Shown here piece by piece: positions 41,905 to 51,635 of a DNA stretch of 64,000 bases. This DNA is from Alphaproteobacteria bacterium UBA3773 (GTDB taxonomy: Bacteria > Pseudomonadota > Alphaproteobacteria > RF32 > CAG-239). The stretch lies in contig DFFP01000009.1 in the NCBI GenBank assembly GCA_002372275.1, positions 22,762-86,761 on the forward strand. Direction: 5' to 3'. The translations under genes and the position numbers were made by a program. The notes below the pieces were generated by a model. It searched no databases and had not been told where the DNA came from. It worked only from the letters and a program-made list of their open reading frames with translations. Within the stretch, counting starts at the first letter, position 1, and each line of letters begins with the position of its first letter.

Positions 41905-42723
41905 ATGAAAAAAAACTTTTTATTCTTATCTTTGAGCCTTGTTTTACTCGGTTGCTCTAATGCCGGAACGCCCGAGGTCGGCAATTTGTCGCCTAAAGCG
42001 CAAGCTGTTGTGATTAAGCAATACGGCGGTGTTTATAAGGTGGGTAATCCCTATCAAATTATGGGGCGTTGGTATTATCCGAAAGAAGATTATAATTACT
42101 CCGAAGTCGGTATGGCCAGCTGGTATGGTGATGATTTTCATGCCAAAAAAACGGCAAATGGTGAAAAGTATGATATGAACACTTTAACGGCAGCGCACCG
42201 CACCTTACCGCTTCCATCTATTGTGAAAGTGACAAATTTAGAAAACGGAAGGTCGCTTGTGGTGCGGGTCAATGACAGAGGTCCGTATGTGAAAGAACGT
42301 ATCATCGATCTTTCAAAACGTGCGGCAAGTCTGCTCGGCTATCAAACCAAAGGAACGGCAAAAGTTAAAGTCGAGGTGTTGGAAAAAGAAAGCAAAGCCT
42401 TAAAAGCCGCCATGCTCGGCCAGGAATATTCCGCAGGTGTTCTTCAAGCAGATTCCGTTATGCCGTCAAACGAGGACCTAAATACGCAATTTTCATTTGA
42501 TGATTATTTTATACAGGTTGGTTCATTTCGAGAAAAATCTTTGGCAAACAACTTTGAAGCAAAACTTAAAAAATTCGGACATACAAATGTTGCAAGCGCC
42601 GAGGTAAACGGTGCAAAATATTATCGTGTGCGCGTCGGGCCTATTCCAACCAAAGATATTGCCGAAGAAAAACTTTCGGAAATTCAATCCAAAGGCTTTC
42701 ATGATGCCAGAATCGTACATTAA
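41905..42723 (+). CDS. rlpA: RlpA-family septal ring lipoprotein
   Basis: ATG 41905 begins MKKNFLFLSLSLVLLGC with lipobox LLGC. The double-psi beta-barrel domain is clear: GMASWYGDDFHAKKTANGEKYDMNTLTAAHRTLPLPSIVKVTNL, then VVRVNDRGPYVKERIIDLSKRAA. A SPOR domain occupies the last about 75 residues (FIQVGSFREKSLANNFEAKLKKFG). RlpA cleaves naked glycan at the division site in some bacteria. It lies 16 bases upstream of the carboxypeptidase gene. Confidence 0.92.
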   Translation: MKKNFLFLSLSLVLLGCSNAGTPEVGNLSPKAQAVVIKQYGGVYKVGNPYQIMGRWYYPKEDYNYSEVGMASWYGDDFHAKKTANGEKYDMNTLTAAHRTLPLPSIVKVTNLENGRSLVVRVNDRGPYVKERIIDLSKRAASLLGYQTKGTAKVKVEVLEKESKALKAAMLGQEYSAGVLQADSVMPSNEDLNTQFSFDDYFIQVGSFREKSLANNFEAKLKKFGHTNVASAEVNGAKYYRVRVGPIPTKDIAEEKLSEIQSKGFHDARIVH

Positions 42724-42739
42724 ATAAAGGAGAAAAAAA

Positions 42740-43873
42740 TTGAAGAAAATTTTATTGATTTTGGGAATTTTGTCGGCGTATGCCGGTATGGCTGAAGCTT
42801 TTGAAACAAAGGCAGAAAATGCCATTTTGGTCGATTATGATACAGGCGCTTATATTTTTGCGAAAAATCATGATGTGCAATTACCGCCGGCTTCAATGAG
42901 CAAACTCATGACCATTTATATTATTTTCGATAAACTTCAAAAAGGCGAGTTGTCGCTTGATGATGAATTTTTAACAAGCGAAAATGCTTGGCGCAAAGGT
43001 GGTGCGGCAAGCGGCGGTTCGACTATGTTTTTAAATATCGGTGAAAAAGTTAAAATAGATGATTTAATCAGAGGAATTATCATTCAATCGGGAAATGATG
43101 CTTGTATTGTGGCAGCGGAAAATATTGCAGGCAGTGAAGAAGATTTTGCAAAGCTTATGAATGAAACGGCCGAAAAAATAGGGTTGAAAAATTCGATTTT
43201 TGCCAATTCAACGGGACTTCCTGATGAAAACCAGAGAATGTCGGCTGAAGATTTGGCAATCCTTGCACATCGCTTAATCAGTCAGTTTCCGGAGTATTAT
43301 CATATTTTCAAAGAAAAAGAATTTACACATAACGGCATTAAACAAGGTAACCGCAACCCGCTTTTATATTCTATGGAAGGGGCAGACGGACTTAAAACAG
43401 GACATACGGAAGAAGCCGGTTTTTGTTTAACGGCCTCGGCTGAGCGTGGTGGCCGCCGTTTGATTGAGGTTTTGGCAGGGCTTTCAAGTAATCAGGAGCG
43501 TTCGGAAGAATCTGAAAATTTGATGAGTTACGGCTTCAGGGAATTTGATAATTATCAACTGCTTCAAAAGGGTGAGGTGGTCGCTTCAGCCTCTGTTTGG
43601 TATGGCGTTGAAAATGCAGTTGATTTAGAGGTCAGTCAATCGATTGTTGAAACCCTGAAAAGAAATACGCAAAAAGGATATACTTATAAAGTTGTTTATG
43701 ATGAGCCGTTAACAGCGCCTGTTTACAAAGGGCAGGTTGCCGGTTATGTTGCGTTAACTTCGCCTGACGGTAAAGAAAAAAAGATAAATCTCGTTGCGGC
43801 CAAAGATGTGGCAAGAATCGGTTTGGTGCAAAAGTTTTGGAAAAACCTTAAATATTATGTGGGCATAAAATAA
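42740..43873 (+). CDS. dacA: D-alanyl-D-alanine carboxypeptidase (PBP5/DacA family)
   Basis: Translation starts at TTG 42740 after AAGGAG. The signal peptide is MKKILLILGILSAYAGMAEA. Penicillin-binding motifs are SXXK (ASMSKLM, about residue 55), SXN (QSGNDA, about 115) and KTG (DGLKTGHTEEAG, about 218). A C-terminal beta domain follows. It trims pentapeptides in peptidoglycan. Its stop overlaps the start of tmk by one base, an order (rlpA-dacA-tmk-holB-tatD) common in alphaproteobacteria. Confidence 0.95.
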   Translation: MKKILLILGILSAYAGMAEAFETKAENAILVDYDTGAYIFAKNHDVQLPPASMSKLMTIYIIFDKLQKGELSLDDEFLTSENAWRKGGAASGGSTMFLNIGEKVKIDDLIRGIIIQSGNDACIVAAENIAGSEEDFAKLMNETAEKIGLKNSIFANSTGLPDENQRMSAEDLAILAHRLISQFPEYYHIFKEKEFTHNGIKQGNRNPLLYSMEGADGLKTGHTEEAGFCLTASAERGGRRLIEVLAGLSSNQERSEESENLMSYGFREFDNYQLLQKGEVVASASVWYGVENAVDLEVSQSIVETLKRNTQKGYTYKVVYDEPLTAPVYKGQVAGYVALTSPDGKEKKINLVAAKDVARIGLVQKFWKNLKYYVGIK

Positions 43874-44520
43874 TGAAATTTAAGGCTCCTTTTATTACTT
43901 TTGAAGGCGGCGAGGGAAGTGGAAAATCGACACAAATTCAGCTCTTGCAGACTTTTTTAAATCAAAAAGGAAAAGATGTACTTCTCACCAAAGAACCGGG
44001 CGGCACACCGCTCGGCGTTCATTTGAGGCATATCCTTGTTGAGGGAAGTACAGATAAAATGGATGCGAAAACAGAAGCGCTTCTCTTTTTTGCAGACCGG
44101 CGTGCTCATTTACAAAATAAAATTTGGCCGGCCTTAAAAAGCGGACAATGGGTTTTAAGCGACAGATATGCCGATTCAACAATGGCTTATCAGTATTATG
44201 CTTATAACAGAAGACTTTTCAAAACGGATATTGAGCGGTTATATCGCTTTGTTGCCGGAAATTTTGAGCCGGATTTGACGCTTATTTTAGATATTGAGCC
44301 TTCAATCGGCTTAAAAAGATCTTTTGCTAAAGCAGAACAAATGGAAATTAAAGAAACACGTTTTGAAAATCACGTTTTGGAATGGCATCAAAAATTGCGT
44401 GAAGGCTATATCAAAATTGCTCAAAATAACCCGAAACGGTGCGTACTCTTAAACGCAAATCAAACAGTTGAAGATTTAGCAAGTGATATTCAAAAAGTTG
44501 TTTTGGAAAGGCTGCTTTAG
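43873..44520 (+). CDS. tmk: Thymidylate kinase
   Basis: The P-loop FEGGEGSGKSTQIQLL is at residues 9-24, followed by TKEPGGTPLG and DRYADSTMAYQ. It phosphorylates dTMP to dTDP. The 215-residue length is normal. It overlaps dacA by one base and is directly followed by holB. Confidence 0.96.
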   Translation: MKFKAPFITFEGGEGSGKSTQIQLLQTFLNQKGKDVLLTKEPGGTPLGVHLRHILVEGSTDKMDAKTEALLFFADRRAHLQNKIWPALKSGQWVLSDRYADSTMAYQYYAYNRRLFKTDIERLYRFVAGNFEPDLTLILDIEPSIGLKRSFAKAEQMEIKETRFENHVLEWHQKLREGYIKIAQNNPKRCVLLNANQTVEDLASDIQKVVLERLL

Positions 44521-45570
44521 ATGGAGATTGAGCCTCGAAATAATCCGTATTTCATCGGCCACGAAAAAGCTGAAAATGCTTTTTTGGAAGCTTTTTCAAG
44601 AGGCGCTCTGCATCATGCCATTTTAATTGACGGCATTGAGGGAATAGGAAAAGCCACTTTTGCGTATCGGATTGCACGTTTTTTACTTGATAAAGCCTCT
44701 GAAACACAAACATATCATTCACTTGCCGTGTCGCCGACCAGCGCCGCCTTTGTTCAGGTTGCAAGCGGTTCAAACCCGAATTTTAAGGTTATTGAAAGAG
44801 GCTTTACCGAAACGGACACCAAAAAAATTATCAAAGCCATTCAAAACGGCACACCGATGAGCTCAAATGAACTGCAGGATTTGAAAAGATCATCGGTGAT
44901 TAAAATTGATGAAATTCGCGAAATTAATGAGTTTTTGAGTAAAAAATCGTTTGATGGTTCGTGGCGCATTGTGCTGATTGACAGTGTTGATGATTTAAAT
45001 GCGGCCTCATCAAATGCGATTTTAAAAATTTTGGAAGAGCCGCCTTTGAAAACGCTTTTGCTTTTGGTTTCGCATCAGCCGGCAACGTTACTTCCGACTA
45101 TTCGCTCGCGGTGTATTAAATTTCATTTAGAACCTCTATCTCAAGACGATATTGCTTCACTTTTGCGTCGATATATGCCCGAACTGAACCCAAAATCTGT
45201 GAATGGTTTGGCTCTCATCAGCGGCGGAAGCATCGGTAAAGCCTTGAAATATGCTTCAAACCATGGTTTGGAAATGTATGAAAAATTACAGGCTGTGTTT
45301 TATAAAGGTGCAAAATACGACTTAAATATTGCACTGGAACTCGCCTCAGAAGTTTCATCAAACGAAGAAGTGTGGTATTTGATGATTGATTTGATTTTGG
45401 AATTTGTTTCAAATTTAGCTCGGAGTGGTTCAAATGCAGAGGAGTTACTTGCTTTGTATGATGAAGTTTCGGCTGCGGCAAGTGAGGTTGTGCGCCTCAA
45501 TATGGATAAAAGGCAAGCGCTGATTTGTTTGCTCGATAAAATTGCAAAGGTGACGGAAAATGCTTGTTGA
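44521..45570 (+). CDS. holB: DNA polymerase III subunit delta prime
   Basis: The protein has an AAA+ clamp-loader layout: HHAILIDGIEGIGKATFAYRIA (degenerate P-loop), RIVLIDSVDDLNAASSNAILKILEEPP and LLVSHQPATLLPTIRSRCIKFHL with the SRC motif. The alphaproteobacterial HolB type carries a long insertion around VIERGFTETDTKK, also present here. It is 349 residues, and its end overlaps tatD by 11 bases. Confidence 0.93.
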   Translation: MEIEPRNNPYFIGHEKAENAFLEAFSRGALHHAILIDGIEGIGKATFAYRIARFLLDKASETQTYHSLAVSPTSAAFVQVASGSNPNFKVIERGFTETDTKKIIKAIQNGTPMSSNELQDLKRSSVIKIDEIREINEFLSKKSFDGSWRIVLIDSVDDLNAASSNAILKILEEPPLKTLLLLVSHQPATLLPTIRSRCIKFHLEPLSQDDIASLLRRYMPELNPKSVNGLALISGGSIGKALKYASNHGLEMYEKLQAVFYKGAKYDLNIALELASEVSSNEEVWYLMIDLILEFVSNLARSGSNAEELLALYDEVSAAASEVVRLNMDKRQALICLLDKIAKVTENAC

Positions 45571-46342
45571 CAGCCATTGTCATTTATCATCGCCTGAATT
45601 ATATAATGACTTAGAAAATGTGATGGAACGTGCAAAATCAGCCGGCGTTTCGTACATTTTAAATGCGGGTGGAAAGTTTGACGAACTTGATAAACAGCTC
45701 GAAATTTCAGCGCGTTTTGAAAATGTTTGGACTGTGGCGGGCGTACATCCGCATGATAGCTTGGAAGCTCAAAGTGTGACGGCTGACGATGTTTTGAAAA
45801 AAACGCTGCACAAGAAAGTTGTGGCCATCGGAGAATGCGGGCTTGATTATTTTTATGATTTTTCGCCGCGTGATGTGCAAATCAAAGTGTTCAGAGAAAT
45901 GATTAAAGCCGCGCAAGAAAGCAAACTTCCTTTGATTGTGCATACAAGAGAAGCAGAATCTGATACGATGGACCTCATTTTTGATGCTTATCAAAAAAAG
46001 CCGTTTTCAGGTGTGATACATTGTTACAGCTCGTCATATGAGCTGGCCAAAGAGATGCTTTCTGTCGGGTTTTACATTTCAGCTTCCGGCATGATTACTT
46101 TTAAAAATGCCGAAGATTTGCGAGAGTCTTTTAAAAAGGTGCCGCTTGAAAAACTGCTTATTGAAACAGACAGTCCTTATTTAGCTCCCGTTCCGATGCG
46201 AGGAAAGGTCAATGAACCCTCTTATGTGGTGCACACGGCTGAGGTTCTTTCTCAAATAAAAGGGCTTGAATTTCAAAAACTTTCGGCTATAACAACAGAA
46301 AACTTTTTTAAGTTGTTTTCAAAGGCAAAGGTTCATGAGTAG
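45560..46342 (+). CDS. tatD: TatD-family metal-dependent hydrolase
   Basis: The 260-residue TIM-barrel protein starts MLVDSHCHLSSPEL with the metal-binding HxH, then AIGECGLDYFYDFSP (Glu), PLIVHTREAE (His), IHCYSS and LIETDSPYLAPVPMRGKVNEP. TatD proteins are DNases or deoxyribonucleases in quality control. The gene overlaps holB and the next gene at both ends. Confidence 0.94.
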   Translation: MLVDSHCHLSSPELYNDLENVMERAKSAGVSYILNAGGKFDELDKQLEISARFENVWTVAGVHPHDSLEAQSVTADDVLKKTLHKKVVAIGECGLDYFYDFSPRDVQIKVFREMIKAAQESKLPLIVHTREAESDTMDLIFDAYQKKPFSGVIHCYSSSYELAKEMLSVGFYISASGMITFKNAEDLRESFKKVPLEKLLIETDSPYLAPVPMRGKVNEPSYVVHTAEVLSQIKGLEFQKLSAITTENFFKLFSKAKVHE

Positions 46343-47120
46343 AGTCATCATTACAGGTTCGGGGGCGTCACCGGGGGTTCCGTCTGTTTCAAGAGGTTGG
46401 GGAGAATGTAACCCGCATAATCCGAAAAATTGTCGCCGACGCACAGGAACATACGTTCAAATCGGTTCGGCTTCGATTTTGATTGATACATCGCCTGATT
46501 TAAGGATGCAGCTTCTTGATAACCAGATCAAATATGTGGATGCAATTTTATATACGCATGCGCATGCCGATCATGTCAACGGCATTGATGATGTGCGCGA
46601 ACTTAATCGCGTCATGGGAAAACCGATTGATTTTTATACCATTAAAGAAAGCATGAGCGAAATTGCAGGGCGCTTTAATTATTTGGTTGATAGCGGTGAT
46701 ACGGGCGGATATCGTGCCAATTTAATCCCTCATGTTGTGAACTCGGAACACGATTTTTATATCAAAGATGTCAAAATAGGTGTTTTACCTCTTGAAGGGC
46801 ATAATGTGCCTTCAACCGGATATATTTTTAATGACGGGCAGTTGGTTTATATCGGAGATTGTCGGGATATATCTCAAGCAGCGCTTTTAAAAATTAAGGT
46901 TCGGCCGAAATTGATGATTATGCCGCTGACCATTCTTAAATCCGACTGTGTCGAAAAAATTCATATGGGTCTTGATAAAGTTTTGAAATATGTTAATCTG
47001 ATTAAACCTGAAAAAACCATTGTCAATCATATGGCTGCCGAATGTGATTATGATAACGTGAACAAATTGACCCCTGAAAATGTTCAGCCGGCCTATGATA
47101 ATATGGTTATTGATTTTTAA
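46335..47120 (+). CDS. Metallo-beta-lactamase-fold hydrolase (PhnP-like)
   Basis: The 261-residue protein begins with ITGSGASPGVPSVSRGWGECNPHNPKNCRRR, then ILIDTSPDLRMQLL and the metal motif THAHADHVNGIDDVRELN. This is the form seen in the PhnP-like phosphodiesterases that follow tatD in alphaproteobacteria. The substrate is probably a cyclic phosphate or nucleotide. It overlaps tatD by 8 bases. Confidence 0.88.
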   Translation: MSRVIITGSGASPGVPSVSRGWGECNPHNPKNCRRRTGTYVQIGSASILIDTSPDLRMQLLDNQIKYVDAILYTHAHADHVNGIDDVRELNRVMGKPIDFYTIKESMSEIAGRFNYLVDSGDTGGYRANLIPHVVNSEHDFYIKDVKIGVLPLEGHNVPSTGYIFNDGQLVYIGDCRDISQAALLKIKVRPKLMIMPLTILKSDCVEKIHMGLDKVLKYVNLIKPEKTIVNHMAAECDYDNVNKLTPENVQPAYDNMVIDF

Positions 47121-47138
47121 GATAAAGGAGAAACGGTA

Positions 47139-48020
47139 ATGCTTTGTATATATCATATGGTTGATCATGATGGTAAAGGGTCGGCGGCTATTGTTAAAAG
47201 TGTTTATCCGGATATTGAGTTGTTGCCGTTCAATCACGATAGTGAAATTCCGTATGATTTAATCGAAAAACACGATAAAATCATTATTTGTGATATTGCG
47301 TTGCCGCTTGACTATATGTTTGAACTCAATAAAAAAATCGATTTGACCTGGATTGATCATCACGTTTCGATGATTGAGGCTTATGATGAAAAAATCAAAG
47401 AGGGTGAAACACCGATTAAAGGTATCCGAAAAGTTGGAACAGCTGCGATTATTTTAACATGGCAGTATTTTTATCCGGATAAAAAAGTACCGCTCGGAAT
47501 CAAACTTTTGGGCTTAAATGATGTTTTTGATTTAAGTGATAAACGTGTTCGTCCGTTTGAATATGCAATGCAGGCTTTGGGGGTGAATAAACCGAATGAA
47601 AAAATTTGGGGCCAACTGATTAAAGATGAGGTTGAAATTAACCCGATGGTTGAACGCGGACGTGCGATTTTAGCGTATATTCATAACCGCAATTACAGAT
47701 TGGTGCGTGCTGAAGCATTTGTGAGTGAATTTGAAGGGTATAAATGTATTTGTGCCAATATTCCTCAAGGTTACTCTGAATTTTATGACAGCTTGGATAA
47801 CTTGGATGAATTTGATGTGATGATCAATTTCTTTATGAACAAAAAAAATTGTTGGAACCTTTCGTTTTATACCGCGCGTGATAATATCGACGTTTCAAAA
47901 ATTGCGGCTAAATTCGGCGGCGGAGGGCATGCAAAAGCCGCAGGGGCATCGGCCTTAAAAGAATTGCCCGAATTTTTGAAAAAAGGTCAAATGTGGGTCA
48001 GTAAAAAAGTAACAGATTAG
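47139..48020 (+). CDS. DHH-family phosphoesterase
   Basis: The 293-residue protein has the DHH-type motifs VDHDGKGSAAI, IIICDIALP, WIDHHVSM and, in the C-terminal DHHA1 domain, FGGGGHAKAAGASAL. Such enzymes cleave short oligonucleotides, pAp or related phosphoesters using manganese. It is preceded by AAAGGAG and lies 18 bases after the metallo-hydrolase gene, so it may share its transcript. The exact substrate cannot be told. Confidence 0.85.
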   Translation: MLCIYHMVDHDGKGSAAIVKSVYPDIELLPFNHDSEIPYDLIEKHDKIIICDIALPLDYMFELNKKIDLTWIDHHVSMIEAYDEKIKEGETPIKGIRKVGTAAIILTWQYFYPDKKVPLGIKLLGLNDVFDLSDKRVRPFEYAMQALGVNKPNEKIWGQLIKDEVEINPMVERGRAILAYIHNRNYRLVRAEAFVSEFEGYKCICANIPQGYSEFYDSLDNLDEFDVMINFFMNKKNCWNLSFYTARDNIDVSKIAAKFGGGGHAKAAGASALKELPEFLKKGQMWVSKKVTD

Positions 48021-48036
48021 TAAGAGCAGATTTAAA

Positions 48037-49170
48037 ATGGCAGATGAAGATTATTACACACTTTTAGGTGTTGATAAGAGCGCGAGCGCAGATGATATTA
48101 AGCGTGCTTTCAGAAAAGCCGCGATGGAATGTCACCCCGATTTACACCCCGGGGATACTGATGCAGAACAGAAATTTAAAAAAATTAATGAGGCCTATGA
48201 AGTCTTAAAAGATGATCAAAAGCGTGCCGCGTATGACAGATATGGCAAAGCTGCTTTTGAAGGTGGCATGGGTGGCGGTAATCCGTTTGGCGGCGGGTTC
48301 GGATTTAATGCCGAAGATTTATCGGATGTGTTTTCAAGTATTTTTTCTGATTTTATGGGAGGTGGCGCCACATCTTCCAAAAACAGAACGCGCGGTTCTG
48401 ATTTGAGTTATCATTTAAGCTTAACTCTGGAAGAAGCTTTTAAGGGGTGCGAAAAAGAAATTCAAGTTAAGACAACAGAGCCTTGCGAAGCGTGTCATGG
48501 TTTCGGCACATCTGACGGCAAGGAGGCACCTGTTTGTGAAACATGTCACGGAAGCGGCAAAGTGCGCCGTAGTCAAGGTGGTTTTTTGGTTTTTGAAACC
48601 GTATGTCCGACTTGCCACGGTGAAGGGCGTGTGATTAAAGATAAATGCTCAAAATGCCACGGGACAGGCACCCAAAAGGTTGAAAAAACAATTAAAGTCA
48701 CCATTCCGGCAGGTATTGAAGACGCAACGCGTATGCGCGTCACAGGTGCCGGCGAAGCCGGTATCAGAGGGGCTCAAAGCGGGGATTTATATATTTTTAT
48801 CAGCATTAAAGATCATGCTCTTTATCAAAGAAATGAGAGCAACCTTTATACAATGGTTCCCGTTTCAATGACATGTGCGGCTTTGGGCGGAAAAATCGAA
48901 ATTCCGGGAATTGACGGACAGAAAATTGAAATCGATATTAAAGAAGGAACGCAATCCGGCTCTGAGGTTCGAATTAAGGGGCAGGGTATGCCGTTTTTGA
49001 AAAGTACCAGGCGCGGTGATTTATATGTGACCTTAAGGGTTGAAACGCCGACACATTTAAGCAAAAAAGAAAAAGAGCTTTTAGAGCAGTTCAGAGAATT
49101 AAGCGGTGATGATGATTGTCAGCCCGAAACAAAAGGCTTTTTTGAAAAAATAAAAGAGCTGTTTGAATAA
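48037..49170 (+). CDS. dnaJ: Chaperone DnaJ
   Basis: The 377-residue protein has a J domain (YYTLLGVDKSASADDIKRAFRKAAMECHPDLHPG), a Gly/Phe region, four zinc repeats (CEACHGFG, CETCHGSG, CPTCHGEG, CSKCHGTG, about residues 148-215) and the C-terminal client-binding domains. It is the co-chaperone of DnaK. dnaK is not adjacent in this window. Confidence 0.97.
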   Translation: MADEDYYTLLGVDKSASADDIKRAFRKAAMECHPDLHPGDTDAEQKFKKINEAYEVLKDDQKRAAYDRYGKAAFEGGMGGGNPFGGGFGFNAEDLSDVFSSIFSDFMGGGATSSKNRTRGSDLSYHLSLTLEEAFKGCEKEIQVKTTEPCEACHGFGTSDGKEAPVCETCHGSGKVRRSQGGFLVFETVCPTCHGEGRVIKDKCSKCHGTGTQKVEKTIKVTIPAGIEDATRMRVTGAGEAGIRGAQSGDLYIFISIKDHALYQRNESNLYTMVPVSMTCAALGGKIEIPGIDGQKIEIDIKEGTQSGSEVRIKGQGMPFLKSTRRGDLYVTLRVETPTHLSKKEKELLEQFRELSGDDDCQPETKGFFEKIKELFE

Positions 49171-49185
49171 AGAGGAGATCTTTTG

Positions 49186-50433
49186 ATGATTTTTTCAAGT
49201 TTTGAGCGAATGGTCGCTTTCAGGTATCTCAAAGCCAAACGCAAAGAAGGTTTTATTTCGGTGATTACGGGTTTTGCGCTTGCGGGTATTGCACTCGGCG
49301 TGGCAACGCTCATTATTGTGATGAGCGTGATGAACGGGTTCAAAACAGAGCTTTTATCTCGTATTTTGGGCTTAAACGGGCATATTATGGTTGTATCAAC
49401 GCCGGGATACCCTTTTACGGATTATTTGGAGGCAACAAAAAATATCGAAGGTATTGATGGTGTTGAACTGGCTGTTCCGATGATTGAAAAACAGCTGCTT
49501 GTTTCAACCGGAAGCAGTGCCGAAGGTGCCATTGTCCGCGGGATCCAAAAAGAAGATTTGATTAAAAAAGAAGTTTTGCGTAAAGGGCTTGAGAATGTTA
49601 ATATCGAAGCATTTTCGGATGAATATGTGATTTTGGGCGAAAGACTTGCTGATAAATTAGGTTTAATAACCGGTGACGAAATCACTCTTATTTCGCCAAA
49701 CGGCAAAATTACGGCTTTTGGAACAGTTCCGAGGATTAAGTCTTATGTGATTTTAGGGACTTTTAATGTCGGCATGTATGAATATGATTCAAATTTTATT
49801 TTTATGCCGATGGAATCTGCACAAAAGTTTTTCGGGCTTCAGGGGGCTGCAACGCAAATTGATGTGAGCTTAAAGCAAAATCATGACTTAAAGCGGGTAC
49901 GTCGAATACTCGAAGAAAGTATCGGTTTGTCTGCTTATATTTATGACTGGAAACAAAGCAACGCCGCATTTTTTAACGCGATTGATGTCGAACGTAATGT
50001 GATGTTTTTGATTTTAACGCTGATTATATTGGTCGCCGCATTTAACATCATCACGGGTCTGATTATGCTTGTGAAAGACAAAGCCCGCGATGTGGCGGTT
50101 TTACGCACGATGGGAGCCACAAAAGGCATGATGATGCGCATTTTTATGATTGACGGAGCTTATATCGGTATTTTAGGCACAGCTGTCGGCACGGGACTCG
50201 GAATTTTGTTTTGTGAAAATATCGAAACCATACGTCGTTTTTTGGAAAAACTTTCCGGACGTGATTTGTTTTCGGCTGAAATTTACTTTTTATCAAAATT
50301 GCCGGCAGAAATTAACTGGGGCGAGGTTGTGACGGTAGCTGTGATTGCGCTTTTGCTCTCGCTTTTGGCAACCATATATCCGGCATACAAAGCAGCAAAA
50401 TATGATCCGGTGGAGGCTTTAAGATATGAATAA
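49186..50433 (+). CDS. lolC: Lipoprotein-releasing ABC transporter permease LolC/LolE
   Basis: ATG 49186 follows AGAGGAG by 8 bases. The protein of about 415 residues has an N-terminal FERMVAFRYLKAKRKEGFISVITGFALAGIALGVATLIIVMSVMNGF, typical of LolC/E, a large periplasmic domain, then three membrane helices and a C-terminal YPAYKAAKYDPVEALRYE. It removes lipoproteins from the inner membrane and passes them to LolA. It overlaps lolD by 8 bases. Confidence 0.94.
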   Translation: MIFSSFERMVAFRYLKAKRKEGFISVITGFALAGIALGVATLIIVMSVMNGFKTELLSRILGLNGHIMVVSTPGYPFTDYLEATKNIEGIDGVELAVPMIEKQLLVSTGSSAEGAIVRGIQKEDLIKKEVLRKGLENVNIEAFSDEYVILGERLADKLGLITGDEITLISPNGKITAFGTVPRIKSYVILGTFNVGMYEYDSNFIFMPMESAQKFFGLQGAATQIDVSLKQNHDLKRVRRILEESIGLSAYIYDWKQSNAAFFNAIDVERNVMFLILTLIILVAAFNIITGLIMLVKDKARDVAVLRTMGATKGMMMRIFMIDGAYIGILGTAVGTGLGILFCENIETIRRFLEKLSGRDLFSAEIYFLSKLPAEINWGEVVTVAVIALLLSLLATIYPAYKAAKYDPVEALRYE

Positions 50434-51151
50434 AACATCACCGTTAAAACTTGAAAAAATTTCGAAATACTTTTATCAGGGCTCGCAAAAACTTGAAGTT
50501 TTAAAAGAGCTTGATTTTGAGCTTCAAAAAAATGAAATTGTGGCGCTTGTCGGGCCGTCGGGGGCGGGTAAATCAACTTTGCTTCAAATTGCGGGGTTGC
50601 TCGATAAACCAAATGCCGGACATATTTTTTTAGATGGTTCGGATTGTTCCAAAGCTCCTGATGCGCTTCGAACTTCGCTCAGGCGTGATTATCTCGGTTT
50701 TGTGTATCAATATCATAATTTGCTCGGCGATTTTGATGCACTTGAAAATGTGATGATTCCGCAGCTTATTGCAGGTAAAAACAAAAAAGAAGCGCTTGAA
50801 AAAGCCACATGGCTGCTCGAACGCTTGGGCTTAAAAGAACGCCTCAAACATAGACCTGCCGAGCTTTCGGGTGGGGAACAACAACGGGTTGCGATTGCCA
50901 GAGCGCTTGCCAATACACCGAAAATTTTACTTGCTGATGAGCCGACCGGCAATTTAGACCCGAACACATCAGATAATGTTTTTTTGGAACTCTTAAGTAT
51001 TGTTAAAGAAACAGGTTTATCGGCGCTTATTGCCACACATAATATGGAACTTGCCGGAAAAATGGATCGAAAAGTGGTGTTGCAAAACGGCAAGCTTGTT
51101 TCAGGAACACCGAATGTTCAGGTTCAAGGAAAGAATTTTTACGAAGGTTAA
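50426..51151 (+). CDS. lolD: Lipoprotein-releasing ABC transporter ATP-binding protein
   Basis: The 241-residue ATPase has Walker A (LVGPSGAGKSTLLQ), Q-loop (FVYQYHNLLGDFDALENV, the LolD type), signature (LSGGEQQRVAIARAL), Walker B (ILLADEPTGNLD) and H-loop (ATHNMELA). It powers the LolC/E permease encoded just upstream. Confidence 0.95.
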   Translation: MNKTSPLKLEKISKYFYQGSQKLEVLKELDFELQKNEIVALVGPSGAGKSTLLQIAGLLDKPNAGHIFLDGSDCSKAPDALRTSLRRDYLGFVYQYHNLLGDFDALENVMIPQLIAGKNKKEALEKATWLLERLGLKERLKHRPAELSGGEQQRVAIARALANTPKILLADEPTGNLDPNTSDNVFLELLSIVKETGLSALIATHNMELAGKMDRKVVLQNGKLVSGTPNVQVQGKNFYEG

Positions 51152-51166
51152 GCCTTAAAAAAAGAC

Positions 51167-51194
51167 TTGCAAATTTTAAAAAATGTTGTATGTT
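51167..51194 (+). promoter_or_regulatory. Promoter of the rpsF operon
   Basis: TTGCAA (51167-51172), a 16-base spacer and TATGTT (51189-51194) lie about 95 bases before rpsF. Confidence 0.5.
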
Positions 51195-51197
51195 ACC

Positions 51198-51245
51198 AGC
51201 TGTCCCTTGCTAAAGAAATTTAGCTATACATTGAACCGGACAGCT
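51198..51245 (+). promoter_or_regulatory. Probable S6:S18-binding leader of rpsF
   Basis: AGCTGTCC (51198-51205) pairs with GGACAGCT (51238-51245), enclosing an inner GCTAAA/TTTAGC hairpin. The 3' side of the internal loop holds ACCG, as in the conserved CCG bulge of the S6:S18 autoregulatory motif known from many bacteria. Binding of the S6-S18 complex would repress translation of the operon. Fit to the full consensus could not be checked. Confidence 0.5.
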
Positions 51246-51288
51246 TTTGGGCTGTCTATTTGTTGAGAATCCATAAGGAGATTTATAT

Positions 51289-51633
51289 ATGGCAAATTAT
51301 GAAAGCGTGCTTATCGCACGTCAAGATTTAGGGCCGTCACAAGTCAATGATCTCGTCAATACTTTTTCTGATGTGATCAAACAAAATGGCGGTGAAGTCG
51401 TTAAAGTTGATAATTGGGGTTTAAAAAACCTTGCTTATCGCATTAAAAAGAATCGTAAAGGTTATTACGTCTTGCTTGATATCGTCGCACCTGCCGGGGC
51501 TATTTTCGAGTATGAACGCTTAATGCGCTTAAACGAAGATATCATCAGATATATGACGGTTAAAGTTGATGAATTCAACAACAAAATGTCAACGGATGAA
51601 GACGTTGAAGCCGTTGAAAATGGGGGAGAATAA
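51289..51633 (+). CDS. rpsF: 30S ribosomal protein S6
   Basis: The 114-residue protein shows [12 protein letters not shown], the typical [22 protein letters not shown] and [20 protein letters not shown] precedes ATG 51289. It is first in an rpsF-rpsR-rplI operon with a leader hairpin. Confidence 0.96.
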   Translation: MANYESVLIARQDLGPSQVNDLVNTFSDVIKQNGGEVVKVDNWGLKNLAYRIKKNRKGYYVLLDIVAPAGAIFEYERLMRLNEDIIRYMTVKVDEFNNKMSTDEDVEAVENGGE

Positions 51634-51635
51634 TC